A DNA stretch of 64,000 nucleotides, taken from assembly GCF_001719045.1 (NCBI RefSeq), contig NZ_CP015423.1, forward strand, positions 4,091,501-4,155,500. The letters are read 5' to 3'. This document shows, piece after piece, positions 53,259 through 61,926 of the stretch (position 1 is the first letter of the stretch; each line of letters begins with the position of its first letter). The position numbers were made by a program, and so were the translations under genes. The notes under the pieces were generated by a model. The model saw nothing but the letters and a program-made list of their open reading frames with translations, was not told the origin of the DNA and made no database searches. The DNA comes from Paenibacillus polymyxa. Lineage in GTDB: Bacteria; Bacillota; Bacilli; Paenibacillales; Paenibacillaceae.

Positions 53259-55850
53259 ATGGCAAGCGAAAAGACACCAAATCTTGGCTTAAATCAAATT
53301 GACCGCACATCGCCCAAAACCACGTATTTTGACCTGGAGAAGTATTTGGATCAAAACTGGCGAGCTGTAGACGATTTCGCAGGTGATGTGAATGATGGTG
53401 TGAATGAGATCAAGAAGCGTCTGGATACGACGGAGCGTAAGGCGGTGACTCTCGAACCCGGGGTGCAAATTGTTCATGCGGAAAAGGCATCGCCGTTTTC
53501 GCTGACGGGGATGAGCGGGCGTACGTTGGTGAATTTGTTGGGAAGATGGGGGAATTTGAGTAGCTTAAGGGTGGTAACACCGTATCAAGCTGATATAGCG
53601 CTAGATACTTTGAATAAAGGGACAATGCCTAATTCGTTAAAAGTAACGATCAAGCCTGGATATACCGTTGGAGTGGGGTTTTATAGTAATTTTAAATTTT
53701 TAGCTGGGAAATACTATGTTGCAATTGTAAGAGCTAAAGTAGGTAACGCTATAGATGCAGGAATCTCGGCTCCGAATGCTCTGGTAGAATCGAAAGTTGT
53801 AGTTACGGATAAGACTAACTTTGCTACGGCTTGGTTTAGGCTGGCACCTACCAGCGATATTATTACTAACATAGATTTGGTAACACAGGGTACTGTAGGA
53901 CAGTATTCTTATTTTGAGGCTGCGCGTATCTATGAGATTTCTGCAGCAGAATATGCAGCATTAGCAACGATGACCGACGATCAAATTGACAACAAATATC
54001 CTTATGTAGATAGTGTAATGCCTGTGCGTAATCCATACGCGGTCCGGTACGGGGAGAATTTGGCCCCACACTCTTTTTATTCTTGGGACGCTACGGTCGG
54101 AACACCTCTTATTAAAGATAATCGAAATGTTGTTGTTTCTTCTTCGAATATAATGATATCTTCCATCTACCCATTAGTTCCGGGTCAGGCTTACACGGTT
54201 TCCGCTCAGTCGAGTGGAGCAACGGGTAGAATACATGTAAATATGCAAAACGAGACTGCGGTTATCGGTAATGTAACAGGTAGTGGAATTATATCTTATA
54301 CATTCACAGTTCCGGCAGGTACTAAAGGTGTAGTGATCCGCTTGTTAGGCACATCCACTGCCGAAGTAACGATTTCAGACTTTATGTTCAACATCGGCAG
54401 TATTGCCAAACCATTCAAGCAGCATGAAGACTCCATGCTGGCACTGCAAACAGACCTGTACGCCGATCCAGTTACAGGGGCTAATGCTGATACAGTGTTT
54501 GAACGTGATGGGCAATATTATAAAAGCAAACGTTGGCACAGTATGACGCTTGACGGCTCGCTACCCTGGGGTTACTTCGATTCAGCCGCAGGCTACAAAG
54601 TTGTGCGGATACCTGCCACTAATGGAATGGTTGACAGTGAGAGGATAACAAAGTTTGACGGTAAGTTGGTTCAGCATGTTTTCCCGTTAAGCGGGCCGGA
54701 TCAATCCCACCTTAGCCCAGAATCTGGTGTTGTGGGTCTGTCCATTTCTAGCGCAGACAGTGGATGGGGAGATAACTACACACCTACAACAGACGAAATA
54801 AAGGCGTATTTTATGGGCTGGAAGATGTATTTGGCTGGTCAAGGAGACGTTAGTAAGCCGTTTAACAATGAGGCAGTAGGGAAGGCGTGGTGTCCGCTTG
54901 ATTCTATCTACGATTCGAACGGGGCCGCAGCAACGCTGTACGTAACTACTTTGCCGACAACAGCGATAACATCCTTGTCGTACGTAAGATATGGAAATTG
55001 GTCGGCATACCAACTCGTATACAAACTCGCAACGCCTACAGCAGAGCCTATCATATCCGAAGGGCAACTAACGTTCGTTGCGGGAGACAATCAGGTTGAA
55101 GTAGGTACGGGAATTGTGTTGCGCGAGCCTGCCGACGTATTTATGGAGACAGGAACTATGTTCGGCAACAGGATGAACATAAATAACGCCAGCTTTAGCG
55201 CGCGCTTGCTCAGGAACAGGTCTATACAACCGTTGACGGTATACAAAGATGGGGTCTTAGACACAAGATGGACTAAGGGCGTCGGATGGATCACGAGTGC
55301 AGGTACGTTATCGCAACTTTTGAATGCATCGGATAGCGACAGAGTATCGGCCTACAGTGTCACGTACTTTATGGTTGGTCTCTCACCCGTTGTGCCGTTC
55401 ACAGGAATCTACGCAGCCAACGAAAAGACACTGCTGTTGGATTTGATAGACTGTGTGCAACAAGCAAATTTGCGCCTGTCTGTGGTGGAGAACAAAAAGG
55501 CGGACAAGGATAGCCCTTCCTGGATTACACCCACGTTGCTTAATGGCGTTACAGCAGAAACATCCTCAGTGGATATGTGGCCTCAGTACCTTAAAATGTC
55601 AGATAATCTTATTAAGATGCACGGGTCAATAAAGGTACCGACTTCTAATGCAACCGTTACATGTTTTAGGTTGCCGGAAGGATACAGGCCAAAAATACTA
55701 ACGGTATTAACCTGCGCAGCATCTGATGCGGTGTCCGCTGACAAAACTGCCGTAATTGCAATATCCTCTGACGGACGTGTTGAAGTAGTAGGCAGAGGGG
55801 GCTATGGTTGGATACGTTTAGATGCCGTTCAATTTATAGCAGAAGTTTAA
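53259..55850 (+). CDS. Tail fibre protein 1
   Basis: 863 residues. The conserved N-terminus (KTPNLGLNQIDRTSPKTTYF) binds the adaptor; a short coiled coil (about 45-65) follows; then about 700 residues of beta-rich modules, probably carbohydrate binding; the tip ends WIRLDAVQFIAEV. This should set which strains are hit. Base composition varies along the gene. The start at 53259 follows AGGAGG. Confidence 0.85.
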   Translation: MASEKTPNLGLNQIDRTSPKTTYFDLEKYLDQNWRAVDDFAGDVNDGVNEIKKRLDTTERKAVTLEPGVQIVHAEKASPFSLTGMSGRTLVNLLGRWGNLSSLRVVTPYQADIALDTLNKGTMPNSLKVTIKPGYTVGVGFYSNFKFLAGKYYVAIVRAKVGNAIDAGISAPNALVESKVVVTDKTNFATAWFRLAPTSDIITNIDLVTQGTVGQYSYFEAARIYEISAAEYAALATMTDDQIDNKYPYVDSVMPVRNPYAVRYGENLAPHSFYSWDATVGTPLIKDNRNVVVSSSNIMISSIYPLVPGQAYTVSAQSSGATGRIHVNMQNETAVIGNVTGSGIISYTFTVPAGTKGVVIRLLGTSTAEVTISDFMFNIGSIAKPFKQHEDSMLALQTDLYADPVTGANADTVFERDGQYYKSKRWHSMTLDGSLPWGYFDSAAGYKVVRIPATNGMVDSERITKFDGKLVQHVFPLSGPDQSHLSPESGVVGLSISSADSGWGDNYTPTTDEIKAYFMGWKMYLAGQGDVSKPFNNEAVGKAWCPLDSIYDSNGAAATLYVTTLPTTAITSLSYVRYGNWSAYQLVYKLATPTAEPIISEGQLTFVAGDNQVEVGTGIVLREPADVFMETGTMFGNRMNINNASFSARLLRNRSIQPLTVYKDGVLDTRWTKGVGWITSAGTLSQLLNASDSDRVSAYSVTYFMVGLSPVVPFTGIYAANEKTLLLDLIDCVQQANLRLSVVENKKADKDSPSWITPTLLNGVTAETSSVDMWPQYLKMSDNLIKMHGSIKVPTSNATVTCFRLPEGYRPKILTVLTCAASDAVSADKTAVIAISSDGRVEVVGRGGYGWIRLDAVQFIAEV

Positions 55851-55862
55851 GGAGGATAATAT

Positions 55863-56474
55863 ATGAAAGCAGTACCTAAAGTAAATACAGATGGCCTCTA
55901 TCTGGAGGACAAGCTAGTGGACGATGCCTTTTCGGGTATCGTCCCTTTTTATGCTCCATCTTCACTCATACTATCTGACACAGACCAGCAACAAGACATC
56001 TATATGCGTACTACCGATAAATCGAGTGCCATTGATGAAGAGAATACAGAAACCAGCCCTGCTGGCTATACGGTTGGTATTCCAGTTCCACCGGGCTTAT
56101 ATCATCCTCTGTTTGATATTCAAGGCTGGTTGACCTATGAAGCAGAATATAACGAAACTCTGATTGAGGCACAAAAGAAGTACGAGAAAATTAGTAAGGA
56201 ATCGCAAGCTTCATTTCAGAAGTTGCATGTTGAATGGCAAAACAAGCTGGGAAATGAACGTGGAGACGAACCTATATATTCTGCTCCGGCTTTTTCGACT
56301 CCAGAACGAAGAGACCCAACGACGTTCTGGAGTGAAGGATTGAGTGAGGAAGCAATTAAGGAACTGACACAAAAAGCAGAGCAACAGCCAAGTGAGACAG
56401 ATCAATTGAACCAGCGTATTGCAGATCTCGAAGTAACGCTGACCCAGCTCATGCTTGGTAACACAGGAAAATAA
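55863..56474 (+). CDS. Fibre-associated tail protein 1
   Basis: 203 residues. A first part GLYLEDKLVDDAFSGIVPFY is followed by a helical middle and a C-terminal helix LNQRIADLEVTLTQLML, the kind often placed after fibre genes. It may be a fibre chaperone or XkdW-like factor. The exact family is not recognised. Confidence 0.55.
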   Translation: MKAVPKVNTDGLYLEDKLVDDAFSGIVPFYAPSSLILSDTDQQQDIYMRTTDKSSAIDEENTETSPAGYTVGIPVPPGLYHPLFDIQGWLTYEAEYNETLIEAQKKYEKISKESQASFQKLHVEWQNKLGNERGDEPIYSAPAFSTPERRDPTTFWSEGLSEEAIKELTQKAEQQPSETDQLNQRIADLEVTLTQLMLGNTGK

Positions 56475-56535
56475 CCATGTACTGACTCCTGTTTAGCCGC
56501 AAAATTCTTATTTAAAAAGAGATGAGGTCATAACT

Positions 56536-56802
56536 ATGACTGCTTTAACAGAGACTCAATTGCGTATTTGTGCTTATGCTTGTGTTACCCGCTATGACCG
56601 GGGAGAAGGTAATATAGCAGCTATCATTGGATGCTACGCTTTAGATGAAAAACAACGTAAACAAGTGGAGGAAATGATTTTGTCCCATCGTTCTGATCTG
56701 GTATTGGATAACGTAGAGGAATCGTCATCTATGGGGGTTTCCAGTGCACAGCGAGAACCGGTTAAATGGTATAGCTCTATTTTTCGTAAAAAAACGGTAT
56801 AG
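56536..56802 (+). CDS. Small tail-region protein
   Basis: 88 residues. TALTETQLRICAYACVTRYD and GNIAAIIGCYALDEKQRKQV; helical with three Cys. No family recognised. Ribosome site GATGAGG. It ends the first fibre module. Confidence 0.5.
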   Translation: MTALTETQLRICAYACVTRYDRGEGNIAAIIGCYALDEKQRKQVEEMILSHRSDLVLDNVEESSSMGVSSAQREPVKWYSSIFRKKTV

Positions 56803-56843
56803 AGCAGAGAGCAAAAATGCCTGTACTCAAAGGAGGAGCGAGC

Positions 56844-56975
56844 ATGTATGAAAGAACGGATCTGATTATAATGGGTTTCTCCAAGCTGAAAATGAACAGA
56901 CAAAGCAATCCTTTTATAACGATTCAATTCGGTCAGGAGGTAGAACTGGGGATGGTGAGTATGGATGGATATTGA
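56844..56975 (+). CDS. Small protein before the second adaptor gene
   Basis: 43 residues behind AAGGAGG, overlapping the next start by 11 bases. MYERTDLIIMGFSKLKMNRQ; not recognised. The strong ribosome site and overlap argue for translation, perhaps to feed ribosomes into the second adaptor gene. Confidence 0.5.
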   Translation: MYERTDLIIMGFSKLKMNRQSNPFITIQFGQEVELGMVSMDGY

Positions 56976-57795
56976 CGAAAAAAAAGAAACTGTTATCCAA
57001 GATGTAACGGATGATTTTAGTAAACGAATGTTCAGTTCGCGGGGACCGGAGCTGTTTTCCTATCTTCCTGCATATTACGAAGCATCCCGTGTTATGCACG
57101 TCGATATGGATGCAAAGGGTAGCGAACTAGATGCTCTATACCTTGCGCTAGATGACACGTTAGCCCAGTTTTTTGTTCGCTCCGCCACTTGGGGGCTTGA
57201 ACGCTGGGAAATGGAGTTGAGTATCCCGATCCATTTGGAAAAGCCGCTGGAACAGAGGCGATCCGTTGTGGAGTCAAAACTTCGTGGGAGTGGCAAATTT
57301 TCAGGGGATTTAATACGGAAAATCATGAGCTCATTTGGTGTCGATGGGGAAGTAGATTTTTATCCGGCTGAGTACAAGTTTGGTATAAGCTTTGAAAATA
57401 GAATCCCTGAAAATATGATTGATTTCAAAAAGATCATCGAGGATATTAAGCCTGCTCATCTTGCTTTTTATATGAATAACAAAACTAGGCTTGCATTTCT
57501 TCATGAGAATGAAATGGTTTCTCGTATTCGATTACGTTCAAGAGTTCGCTTTTTTGGTGGGAAGCCATGGTATTTAGATGGTGTCGAGTTACTGAACGGA
57601 ATAGCTTCTTTGTCCGGGTGGACAGAGGAACCTATGCGCTATTTGAACCATACAAAACTAGTCATCAAGCATCGAGTGGATCATCATCAGGAAGGCAGAA
57701 TGATAATTCGAGACCATTATTGGAAGTTAGATGGAAGTATGAAGCTTGACGGTAGTCAGATGTTAAGCTCAACCGAGAAAGTCATTTCAATCTAA
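56965..57795 (+). CDS. DUF2313 (YmfQ/XkdU) baseplate-fibre adaptor, copy 2 with extension
   Basis: 276 residues. Residues 25-180 are close to copy 1 (ELFSYLPAYYEASRVM, WGLERWEMELSI, ESKLRGSGKFS), but the C-terminus carries about 90 extra residues (FLHENEMVSRIRLRSRVRFF to KLDGSQMLSS). The copy opens a second fibre module and probably binds the fibre proteins that follow. Confidence 0.88.
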   Translation: MDIDEKKETVIQDVTDDFSKRMFSSRGPELFSYLPAYYEASRVMHVDMDAKGSELDALYLALDDTLAQFFVRSATWGLERWEMELSIPIHLEKPLEQRRSVVESKLRGSGKFSGDLIRKIMSSFGVDGEVDFYPAEYKFGISFENRIPENMIDFKKIIEDIKPAHLAFYMNNKTRLAFLHENEMVSRIRLRSRVRFFGGKPWYLDGVELLNGIASLSGWTEEPMRYLNHTKLVIKHRVDHHQEGRMIIRDHYWKLDGSMKLDGSQMLSSTEKVISI

Positions 57796-57837
57796 ACCAA
57801 TATAACTTTTATTTTTAAGATAGAAAGGATGGTAAGT

Positions 57838-58227
57838 ATGGCAGAACAAGTTTTGACAGTCACGACTGCATATGCAAGGGAACAAGTGGCTCGTGCCCGC
57901 GCTGAGGGAGGAACGCTGACAAAAGTAGTAAAAATGGCGTTTGGTAGCGGAGGTGTGGATCAAGCAGGGAAGCCACTGCCTTTGGATGGAACAGAACAGG
58001 TGTTGAAAAAGGAACTGGTTCAAAAGGAAATTACGAGCTTTGAATTTATTGCGCCTGCAACAATTCGATATACTTGCTCACTGGCAGAAAATGAATTGGC
58101 GGGTGAGACGATTAATGAGCTGGCTTTGGTAGATTCAGCGGGGAAGCTGACGGCTATCCGTACAATGAGCAATAAGATCAAGGATAGTGATATGGAATTT
58201 GTTTTTGAAATTGAAGACATCTATTAA
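57838..58227 (+). CDS. Phage tail-collar fibre protein (DUF3751-like)
   Basis: 129 residues. LTVTTAYAREQVARARAEGG, then VVKMAFGSGGVDQAGKPLPL match the N-terminal tail-collar fibre domain. It is normally the head of a long fibre; here it is a separate short gene. The start at 57838 follows AAAGGATGG. Confidence 0.75.
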   Translation: MAEQVLTVTTAYAREQVARARAEGGTLTKVVKMAFGSGGVDQAGKPLPLDGTEQVLKKELVQKEITSFEFIAPATIRYTCSLAENELAGETINELALVDSAGKLTAIRTMSNKIKDSDMEFVFEIEDIY

Positions 58228-58242
58228 GGAGGATGAAGAAGT

Positions 58243-58920
58243 ATGAGCATACAACAGCCACGCAGATTTGTTACTACCGACCAGGGACATGCAGACGTCC
58301 TGAATGGACCGATTGATACCCTTTATGCTAACGATCTGGAATTGGCCGCACAGGTTGAAAATATCAAAAAGGACCCGGCTGGGAACGGTGTTGCTTCCAA
58401 GGAAGCGTTAGACAACCATGCCAGCAACACAGAGATCCATGTTACGGCAGCCAAGCAAGCGGTATGGAGTGCAACAGAGGGGAATGCCAAGAAGTATACA
58501 GATCAGTACGCTGCTCCCAAGCAGCATAGTCACCCAGCATCGGATTTGCCTTCTGCATCCACACAGGCTAGGGGGATTGTGCAACTTAATACATCTACCG
58601 GGAGCACAGCTACAGATCAGGCAGCTACTCCCAGTGCGGTAAAGGCAATAGGTGATGAATTAAGACAACTTATTAATAGTGTAAAGGAGACTGGTTCTGT
58701 GAAAAGCATACAAAGATTTAGTATTTCCAGTAATGTGCCTGACGGTATTGTAAATATTGCACCTGTCAATGTCGGAAAAGCAATGTTGAACTTAATAACT
58801 TACGGAGATGATGATAGCCATATGGCCAGCATTATAAGCCCAACGCAAGTCAAATTCACTCATGCAAGAGGCGGAGATTATTATATTTTTGCAAGTTTTG
58901 AAGTCATAGAATTTAATTAA
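58243..58920 (+). CDS. Tail fibre protein 2
   Basis: 225 residues. RRFVTTDQGHADVLNGPID at the start, then the collagen-free fibre repeat ARGIVQLNTSTGSTATDQAA (Phage_fibre_2-like), then a beta-rich tip. Much shorter than fibre 1. Ribosome site AAGGAGG. Confidence 0.75.
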   Translation: MSIQQPRRFVTTDQGHADVLNGPIDTLYANDLELAAQVENIKKDPAGNGVASKEALDNHASNTEIHVTAAKQAVWSATEGNAKKYTDQYAAPKQHSHPASDLPSASTQARGIVQLNTSTGSTATDQAATPSAVKAIGDELRQLINSVKETGSVKSIQRFSISSNVPDGIVNIAPVNVGKAMLNLITYGDDDSHMASIISPTQVKFTHARGGDYYIFASFEVIEFN

Positions 58921-58934
58921 GGTGGGGATGTTAT

Positions 58935-59222
58935 ATGAAATATTTTGCTCAGTATAATAATGATTGCGTAATATTCGCAGTATCACAGAGTATTGAAGCG
59001 CCAGCAGGTGATAAAGTAATTGAAGTTAATGGATACGAAGTATTAGGGAGTAAATTCCATCCGGATACAGGTGATTTCGAAAAGATTCCAGCACCGAGCC
59101 CTAAGCCAACTTTCGAGGAACAGCTCCGAAAAGAAATTGAGATATTAAAACAAGCTGATCTGGATAATAAAGAGACAATTGCAGGGCTGATTCAGCTCGT
59201 GATATCACAGCAGAATGTTTAA
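58935..59222 (+). CDS. Fibre-associated tail protein 2
   Basis: 95 residues. MKYFAQYNNDCVIFAVSQSI, then a Pro-rich hinge (KIPAPSPKPTFEEQLRKEIE) and a helix LIQLVISQQNV; like SPbeta YorD/XkdW-type tail accessories. Ribosome site AAGGTGGGG. Confidence 0.55.
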   Translation: MKYFAQYNNDCVIFAVSQSIEAPAGDKVIEVNGYEVLGSKFHPDTGDFEKIPAPSPKPTFEEQLRKEIEILKQADLDNKETIAGLIQLVISQQNV

Positions 59223-59281
59223 GTAGAATTTTAAAGATAGGTACTATTTACTTTAATATAATAACCAGAGGAGGTAATACG

Positions 59282-59425
59282 TTGGATAATAAAATTAAAA
59301 AAGCGTTCGCAGTAACTTTCGTACAACTTATTTTATCTGGTCGTCGTTCAATAGAAGATGTACCAGTAGTGCTCCAAGACATGGTTAAGGCGAATTTGGA
59401 TTTAGCCAAAAATCAACAAGTATAA
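59282..59425 (+). CDS. Small CD1375-like (XkdX-type) protein
   Basis: 47 residues, TTG start behind GAGGAGG. NKIKKAFAVTFVQLILSGRR and VPVVLQDMVKANLD resemble the short proteins placed between fibre genes and holin in Firmicutes prophages. Role unknown. Confidence 0.65.
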   Translation: MDNKIKKAFAVTFVQLILSGRRSIEDVPVVLQDMVKANLDLAKNQQV

Positions 59426-59453
59426 AAAGAATGCCCGCGCAGAGCGTTTTTTT

Positions 59454-59485
59454 AATGCCCTTGGACAACCAAGGGCATTCATTTT
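59454..59485 (+). terminator. Hairpin before the holin gene
   Basis: AATGCCCTTGG/CCAAGGGCATT perfect stem with short T run. It could lower or separate lysis gene expression. Confidence 0.6.
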
Positions 59486-59514
59486 ACACCTAGGTTCAAA
59501 AAGGGGGAACAAAC

Positions 59515-59961
59515 ATGCATGAAAAGATCGATCAGATTTGGCTGGGGTTTTCCACGGGGACCTTGATTGGTTATTTTTTTGGGGGGTGGACCACAATGTT
59601 GACGTTGCTGTGGTGGATGGTCGTGATCGACTTTTTCACCGGCTGGGCAGCGGCCTGGATTAATGGGGAGCTAAAAAGCCGCCAGGGGTATTACGGTATT
59701 TTTCGCAAGGTTACCGTGTTTTTGCTCATTACGGTAGCTCATCTAATCGACGGTATTCTCGGGGATGCACATTACTTCCGGGATGCCGTCGTTTTCTTTT
59801 ATTTAGCGAACGAGCTGTTGTCCATTATTGAAAATGTGGGCAGAATGGGAGTGCCGATGCCGGATATTTTGCGGAATGCGGTAGCTATTTTTGAGTCCAA
59901 GTCGAGTGGAGAAAAAATAAAGCCAACCGACCCTTCCGACAAAGAAAATAAAGCTTCATAA
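59515..59961 (+). CDS. Phage holin (Cph1/toxin secretion family)
   Basis: 148 residues with three hydrophobic helices: GFSTGTLIGYFFGGWTTMLT, the next helix VVIDFFTGWAAAWI, and VAHLIDGILG plus VVFFYLANELLSIIENVGRM. It makes membrane holes that let the lysozyme reach the wall. Ribosome site AAAGGGGG. Confidence 0.9.
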   Translation: MHEKIDQIWLGFSTGTLIGYFFGGWTTMLTLLWWMVVIDFFTGWAAAWINGELKSRQGYYGIFRKVTVFLLITVAHLIDGILGDAHYFRDAVVFFYLANELLSIIENVGRMGVPMPDILRNAVAIFESKSSGEKIKPTDPSDKENKAS

Positions 59962-60118
59962 AGTACCACCAGTGGCCACTACAAAATAGGCAGACTACCT
60001 TTTTGCCCTTTTTTCGGTGTAAAAGTGGAAAAGCCCAGACCGTATGGATGGTCCAAGCATATGGATAACAGAGACAAAGTGAGCTACAACATTATGAATG
60101 ATAAGGAGGGAACGCCTT

Positions 60119-61084
60119 ATGCAGAATCGCAGCCCTAACGCTGCCGAAGGCATTGACGTGTCCCGATATCAGGGAACAATTGATTGGAAGCGTGTACGAG
60201 CCGATGGTAAATCGTTTGCATTTATTAAAGCGAGTCAAGGACAGCGTTACGTCGATCCGACATTTATCACGAATGCAAAAGGGATCAAGGCAGCCGGGAT
60301 TCTGCTGGGAGCTTACCATTTTGTAGATGCAACCACTGTAAATGCAGCAAAAGCGGAAGCCAGGCATTTCGCCGAGGTGCTGGATCAGGTGGGTGGTGCG
60401 AAAGCGCTGGACTTGCCAGCGGTCATGGATTACGAAAATAATCCGGGAGGGCTTAGCTCGGCCGCGATTCATGAGGTTGCGTTGGCATTTTTAACAGAAT
60501 TTGAACGGGTAAGCGGCCGTAAGCCGATGGTATATACAGGGAATGCTTTTGCCGCCCATTTCAAAGCGTCATTGGATAGTTATAAGCTGTGGATTGCACG
60601 TTATAGTACACGGGTGCCCGGCGACACCACAGCATGGAAGAACTGGGACTTTTGGCAATACAGCGATAGTGGACGGGTTGATGGAATTCAAGGGCCGGTT
60701 GACCTGAATGTATACGCCGGAACAGAGGCCGAGCTACGCCAAGCATTTGCAGGAGAAGAGGGGGATGAGCCAATGACAGCAGAGGAAAAAGCGGCATTTA
60801 AGGCCCTGCAGCAACAGGTCGCCGCTCTTGAAAACAGCAAAGATGTGCTCAAGCAGACGTTGAATGAACAAAGCGCTTATATTAAAAAGGTGGATCAGCG
60901 GGTAGCTGAATTGGAGGGACGTCAGGCTATTCCTGTACCGACCTGGGCGAAGGAAGCGATGGCTGCCGCTGTTGCATTTAATCCGGCAAGCCCGATTGTG
61001 GATGCGAAACTGCCAAGCAGTTATGATTTTTATCGCTTACTGGTCGTACTGAACCGTCTGGGTGTGTTTAAAAAAAATAAATGA
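60119..61084 (+). CDS. GH25 lysozyme (endolysin)
   Basis: 321 residues. GH25 core: EGIDVSRYQGTIDWKRVRAD with the first Asp, PAVMDYEN with the catalytic Asp/Glu pair, KLWIARY and WQYSDSGRVDGI. The C-terminal 110 residues hold a coiled coil and a helical wall-binding-like end. It releases the particles. The start at 60119 follows AAGGAGG. Confidence 0.93.
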   Translation: MQNRSPNAAEGIDVSRYQGTIDWKRVRADGKSFAFIKASQGQRYVDPTFITNAKGIKAAGILLGAYHFVDATTVNAAKAEARHFAEVLDQVGGAKALDLPAVMDYENNPGGLSSAAIHEVALAFLTEFERVSGRKPMVYTGNAFAAHFKASLDSYKLWIARYSTRVPGDTTAWKNWDFWQYSDSGRVDGIQGPVDLNVYAGTEAELRQAFAGEEGDEPMTAEEKAAFKALQQQVAALENSKDVLKQTLNEQSAYIKKVDQRVAELEGRQAIPVPTWAKEAMAAAVAFNPASPIVDAKLPSSYDFYRLLVVLNRLGVFKKNK

Positions 61085-61157
61085 TCTTTTGCAAATCTTA
61101 TGCCCGGAAGGGATTATTTTCATGTGAACCAAGCCATACACCTGAAACGTAAATTGA

Positions 61158-61182
61158 CAGGCGGTTCAAAGGCAACCGCCTG
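61158..61182 (+). terminator. Hairpin after the lysozyme gene
   Basis: CAGGCGGTT/AACCGCCTG perfect stem, 7-base loop, no T run. Possible terminator of the tailocin operon. Confidence 0.5.
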
Positions 61183-61246
61183 CACTTATTGTAAAGTAAT
61201 GTTCTTCATGATTTCTACATAAGCTGAACTCGAACGCTTTAAAAGT

Positions 61247-61474
61247 GTGAATCATTGGGTGAAAATGCAGCATGTCTACCAGCCGGATCGAGCTGTAAAG
61301 GCCTCTGTATGTTTGTTTATTTCAGAACATACCTGGGAATTAGGATATAAAGGATGGGAATTGTATTATAAGGGGGAAATGTTCACGCATAAAGTGCCTG
61401 GCGATCATTTCTCTATCGTAAAAGGAGCCCAAGCCGTGACTGTAGGTTTGGTGCTGAATACATTTTTGAGGTAA
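61247..61474 (+). pseudogene. Remnant of a type II thioesterase domain
   Basis: A 75-residue frame whose end reads GWELYYKGEMFTHKVPGDHF, then SIVKGAQAVTVGLVLNTFL, matching the last part of NRPS-type thioesterases (VPGDHF with the catalytic His). The Ser and Asp parts are missing, so it cannot work. No ribosome site is clear. It suggests an old NRPS cluster. Confidence 0.55.
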
Positions 61475-61478
61475 GATC

Positions 61479-61520
61479 ATACTCCTGCTTGGAGGTTGAA
61501 GACTCCAAGTAGGAGTATTT
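61479..61520 (+). terminator. Hairpin after the thioesterase remnant
   Basis: ATACTCCTgCTTGGAG pairs with CTCCAAGtAGGAGTAT around an 8-base loop. Confidence 0.75.
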
Positions 61521-61926
61521 ATTTGATATGATTGTATAAATTGGTTTGTAATATTAATTGACATGATGTATAAAAACATATGGTAATGTATGAAAAACCC
61601 CCTTGTCTGCTTCCAGATTTTATAGTAAAGTATCCAATAATCAACTTTGTTTGAGCATAATATTCACTGTTTGTGAGTATATATCACACTTTCACCACGA
61701 CCTGACATACTCCTCTTTCTATTTATTACATCACATCTATTCATTACCCTACAGCATCTCTTACACCACTAGATTATGAACACTTCTGTCCTACTACACC
61801 TATTTGATGAACTCGGAATTTGGGACCACAGCTTGAGGACAAGCTTGCCATGTCAATCTAAAGGAATTGGCATTCATCCGGTATCAACGAATTAACAATA
61901 TATAAGGTGTGAAAGGGGTTTGCTGC
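61521..61926. other. Gene-free AT-rich stretch
   Basis: About 400 bases without a credible gene. It likely holds the promoter of the ABC transporter operon at 61927; no operator was recognised. Confidence 0.5.

Larger units (their letters stand above)
41195..61084 (+). mobile_element. Headless contractile phage-tail (R-type tailocin) locus
   Basis: A block of about 20 kb with ImmA-like protease, Xre repressor, ArpU-type activator, tail terminator, sheath, tube, chaperone, tape measure, baseplate (XkdP to XkdU), two fibre modules, holin and lysozyme in Myoviridae order. No terminase, portal, capsid, scaffold or integrase gene is present, so it should make tail particles that kill related bacteria and be released by lysis. 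It resembles PBSX without its head genes and diffocin-type particles. Confidence 0.85.

Noticed and set aside
59435..59452. Small CGC/GCG hairpin with T run before the holin
   Set aside because: A 3-bp stem is too weak to call; the longer hairpin at 59454 is preferred.
41195..61084. Complete prophage
   Set aside because: No integrase, terminase, portal, capsid or replication genes were found between the regulator genes and the lysozyme.
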